Shown here: positions 62,826 through 64,000 of the stretch, piece after piece | Position numbering within the stretch: position 1 is the first letter of the stretch | Layout of the letters: each line of letters begins with the position of its first letter | From: Flavobacterium sp. Leaf82 | GTDB taxonomy: Bacteria > Bacteroidota > Bacteroidia > Flavobacteriales > Flavobacteriaceae | Length of the DNA: 64,000 bases | Direction: 5' to 3' | Assembly (NCBI RefSeq): GCF_001422725.1 | Contig: NZ_LMMA01000036.1 | Span: 134,274 to 198,273, forward strand | Notes under the pieces: model-generated | Seen by the model: only the letters and a program-made list of their open reading frames with translations | What the model was told of the DNA's origin: nothing | Database searches by the model: none | Translations under genes and position numbers: made by a program

Positions 62826-63986
62826 TTATTTTAATTCAGCATAGACCGCTTCCGGGCTCTGAGTGTGAGTTTTAATTTCGCTTCCTTCTTTTAATGAAGC
62901 TACTCCTTCTAATACAATTTGGTCTCCTGCTTTTAAGCCACTTGTTACAACATAATAATTACCTGCTGTGTTTTCAAGTTTTGTAATATTGACGTTTTTC
63001 GTTTTTCCGTCCTTTCCTACTGTTACAGCAAAAATCTTATCCTGAAGTTCGAATGTAGCACTCTGTGGAACTAATATTCCATCTTTAATTTCATTCGGAA
63101 TTCTTACTGTTGTGCTGCTTCCGCTTCTTATAATACCTTTTGGATTAGGAAAACGAGCTCTTATATTTACAGAACCTGTTTCTGTGTTTATAAGTCCGTT
63201 TACGGTTTCAATACGTCCTTGTTCAGCATAAGCAGAACCATCAGAAAGTAATAGTGAAACTGCTGGCAATTGTTTGATTTTTTGTGCTAATGAAGCTCCT
63301 GAACCACTTTGGGTGAAATTCAATAAGGCTTTTTCGTTCATTGCAAAATACGCATATACATTACCAATACTCGAAACCGTAGTTAAAGGTTCTGCCGTTG
63401 CAGAGCTTACTAAACTTCCTAAACGAAACGGGATTGAACCTACAACGCCATTAACAGGACTTGTAACTGTAGTGTATCCCAAATTAGTTTTGGCATTTAC
63501 CATAGCGGCGTTTGCCTGTGCCAATGTTGCTAATGCTGATTCATACGTATATTGAGCTGATTCAAGATCATACTTACTTATGATTCCTTTCTCTACAAGT
63601 GGCTTTACTTTGTTTACCGCCAGTTTTGCTGAACTTAAACTTGCCTGTGCACTTTTTATACTTGCAGATGCTGTGCGTACTTGTTGCTCATATTCCGGCG
63701 CGCTGATTTTAAATAAAGGTTGTCCTGCTTTTACAACAGCACCTTCATCGACAAAAATCTTGTCAATGTAGCCTTCTACTCTCGGTCGGATTTCTATATT
63801 TTGCTGTCCCTGAATACTTGCAGGAAAGTCTGTATTTAAAGTGGCTGATTGTGGCTGTAAAGTCAGCGTTTTATACTCTTTTACTTGAGGTGCACCTCCG
63901 GCCTGAGCCGATTTGTCATTTTTATTACCGCAAGATGCGATAATAACAGCTGCAGCGAGAATGCTTAAAAAGGATTGCTTATTCAT
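62826..63986 (-). CDS. Periplasmic adaptor (membrane fusion) lipoprotein of the RND pump
   Basis: 386 residues, lipoprotein (IIASC, Cys19). It has the layout of HlyD/AcrA adaptors: beta-barrel strands, a lipoyl/barrel half (IDKIFVDEGAVVKAGQPLFKI), a coiled-coil hairpin (about 95-160, ASASIKSAQASLSSAKLAVNKV), the second lipoyl half (GYTTVTSPVNGVVGSIPFRLGSLV), and a C-terminal barrel. It links the pump to the outer membrane tunnel. It starts 14 bp before the window edge, so its promoter and any regulator lie outside. Confidence 0.92.
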   Translation of the reverse strand: MNKQSFLSILAAAVIIASCGNKNDKSAQAGGAPQVKEYKTLTLQPQSATLNTDFPASIQGQQNIEIRPRVEGYIDKIFVDEGAVVKAGQPLFKISAPEYEQQVRTASASIKSAQASLSSAKLAVNKVKPLVEKGIISKYDLESAQYTYESALATLAQANAAMVNAKTNLGYTTVTSPVNGVVGSIPFRLGSLVSSATAEPLTTVSSIGNVYAYFAMNEKALLNFTQSGSGASLAQKIKQLPAVSLLLSDGSAYAEQGRIETVNGLINTETGSVNIRARFPNPKGIIRSGSSTTVRIPNEIKDGILVPQSATFELQDKIFAVTVGKDGKTKNVNITKLENTAGNYYVVTSGLKAGDQIVLEGVASLKEGSEIKTHTQSPEAVYAELK

Positions 63987-64000
63987 TGTGAAAATGTGTA

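Overview
The window is one contiguous piece of a low-GC Bacteroidota chromosome, most likely a Flavobacterium of the F. johnsoniae type. This rests on SusC/SusD pairs, an ECF sigma/FecR pair, flavobacterial TAnnTTTG -7 promoter boxes, family-typical proteins and many dispersed palindromic intergenic repeats. No rRNA, tRNA, CRISPR array, transposase or phage structural gene was seen.

1-12.7 kb, minus strand: five exported glycosidases in series (GH106 alpha-L-rhamnosidase, GH2 beta-galactosidase, two beta-propeller glycosidase-like proteins, GH78 alpha-L-rhamnosidase). 12.9-15.9 kb: a small accessory cargo unlike its surroundings (ParB-like protein, HAD protein, SymE-like toxin, HTH protein, unrecognised 456-residue protein). 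16.0-23.4 kb: a sodium:solute symporter coupled to a Gfo/Idh/MocA oxidoreductase, a secreted beta-helix enzyme fused to a rhamnose-mutarotase-type domain, and a GH28 polygalacturonase behind a perfect 14-bp operator-like palindrome.

23.8-36.5 kb is the most interesting part. A minus-strand operon (SDR, FAH-family hydrolase, Zn alcohol dehydrogenase, SDR, COG3618 lactonase) looks like non-phosphorylative L-fucose/L-rhamnose catabolism to pyruvate and lactate. Divergent from it is a translationally coupled operon: solute-binding protein without signal peptide, CaiB-type CoA-transferase, a second CaiB CoA-transferase, a second solute-binding protein without signal peptide. It is followed by an oxidoreductase, a MaoC-type hydratase and a FucP-type permease. 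The two promoters carry the same 28-bp box (one mismatch), each starting in the -7 element, so the halves are probably co-regulated. The sugar-acid dehydratase expected of the pathway is absent here. No ABC permease or ATPase accompanies the binding proteins. I know of no characterised system with this composition and propose it as the main candidate for new biology.

36.6-51.9 kb: DsbD, an M16 metallopeptidase, two TlpA/DUF4369 thioredoxins, SusD, an STN-domain SusC and FecR on the minus strand, with the ECF sigma gene divergent. The set suggests regulated uptake and processing of a peptide or disulfide-containing substrate rather than a glycan. 52.1-57.4 kb: a metallo-beta-lactamase-fold hydrolase divergent from a LysR regulator, and a GH3 glucosidase divergent from a Nudix-type sugar regulator with a decayed Nudix box. 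57.5-64 kb: a small secreted basic protein and a complete tripartite RND efflux operon.

Many gaps between genes hold long imperfect hairpins or tandem repeats. One supplies a false upstream start for the second propeller gene.
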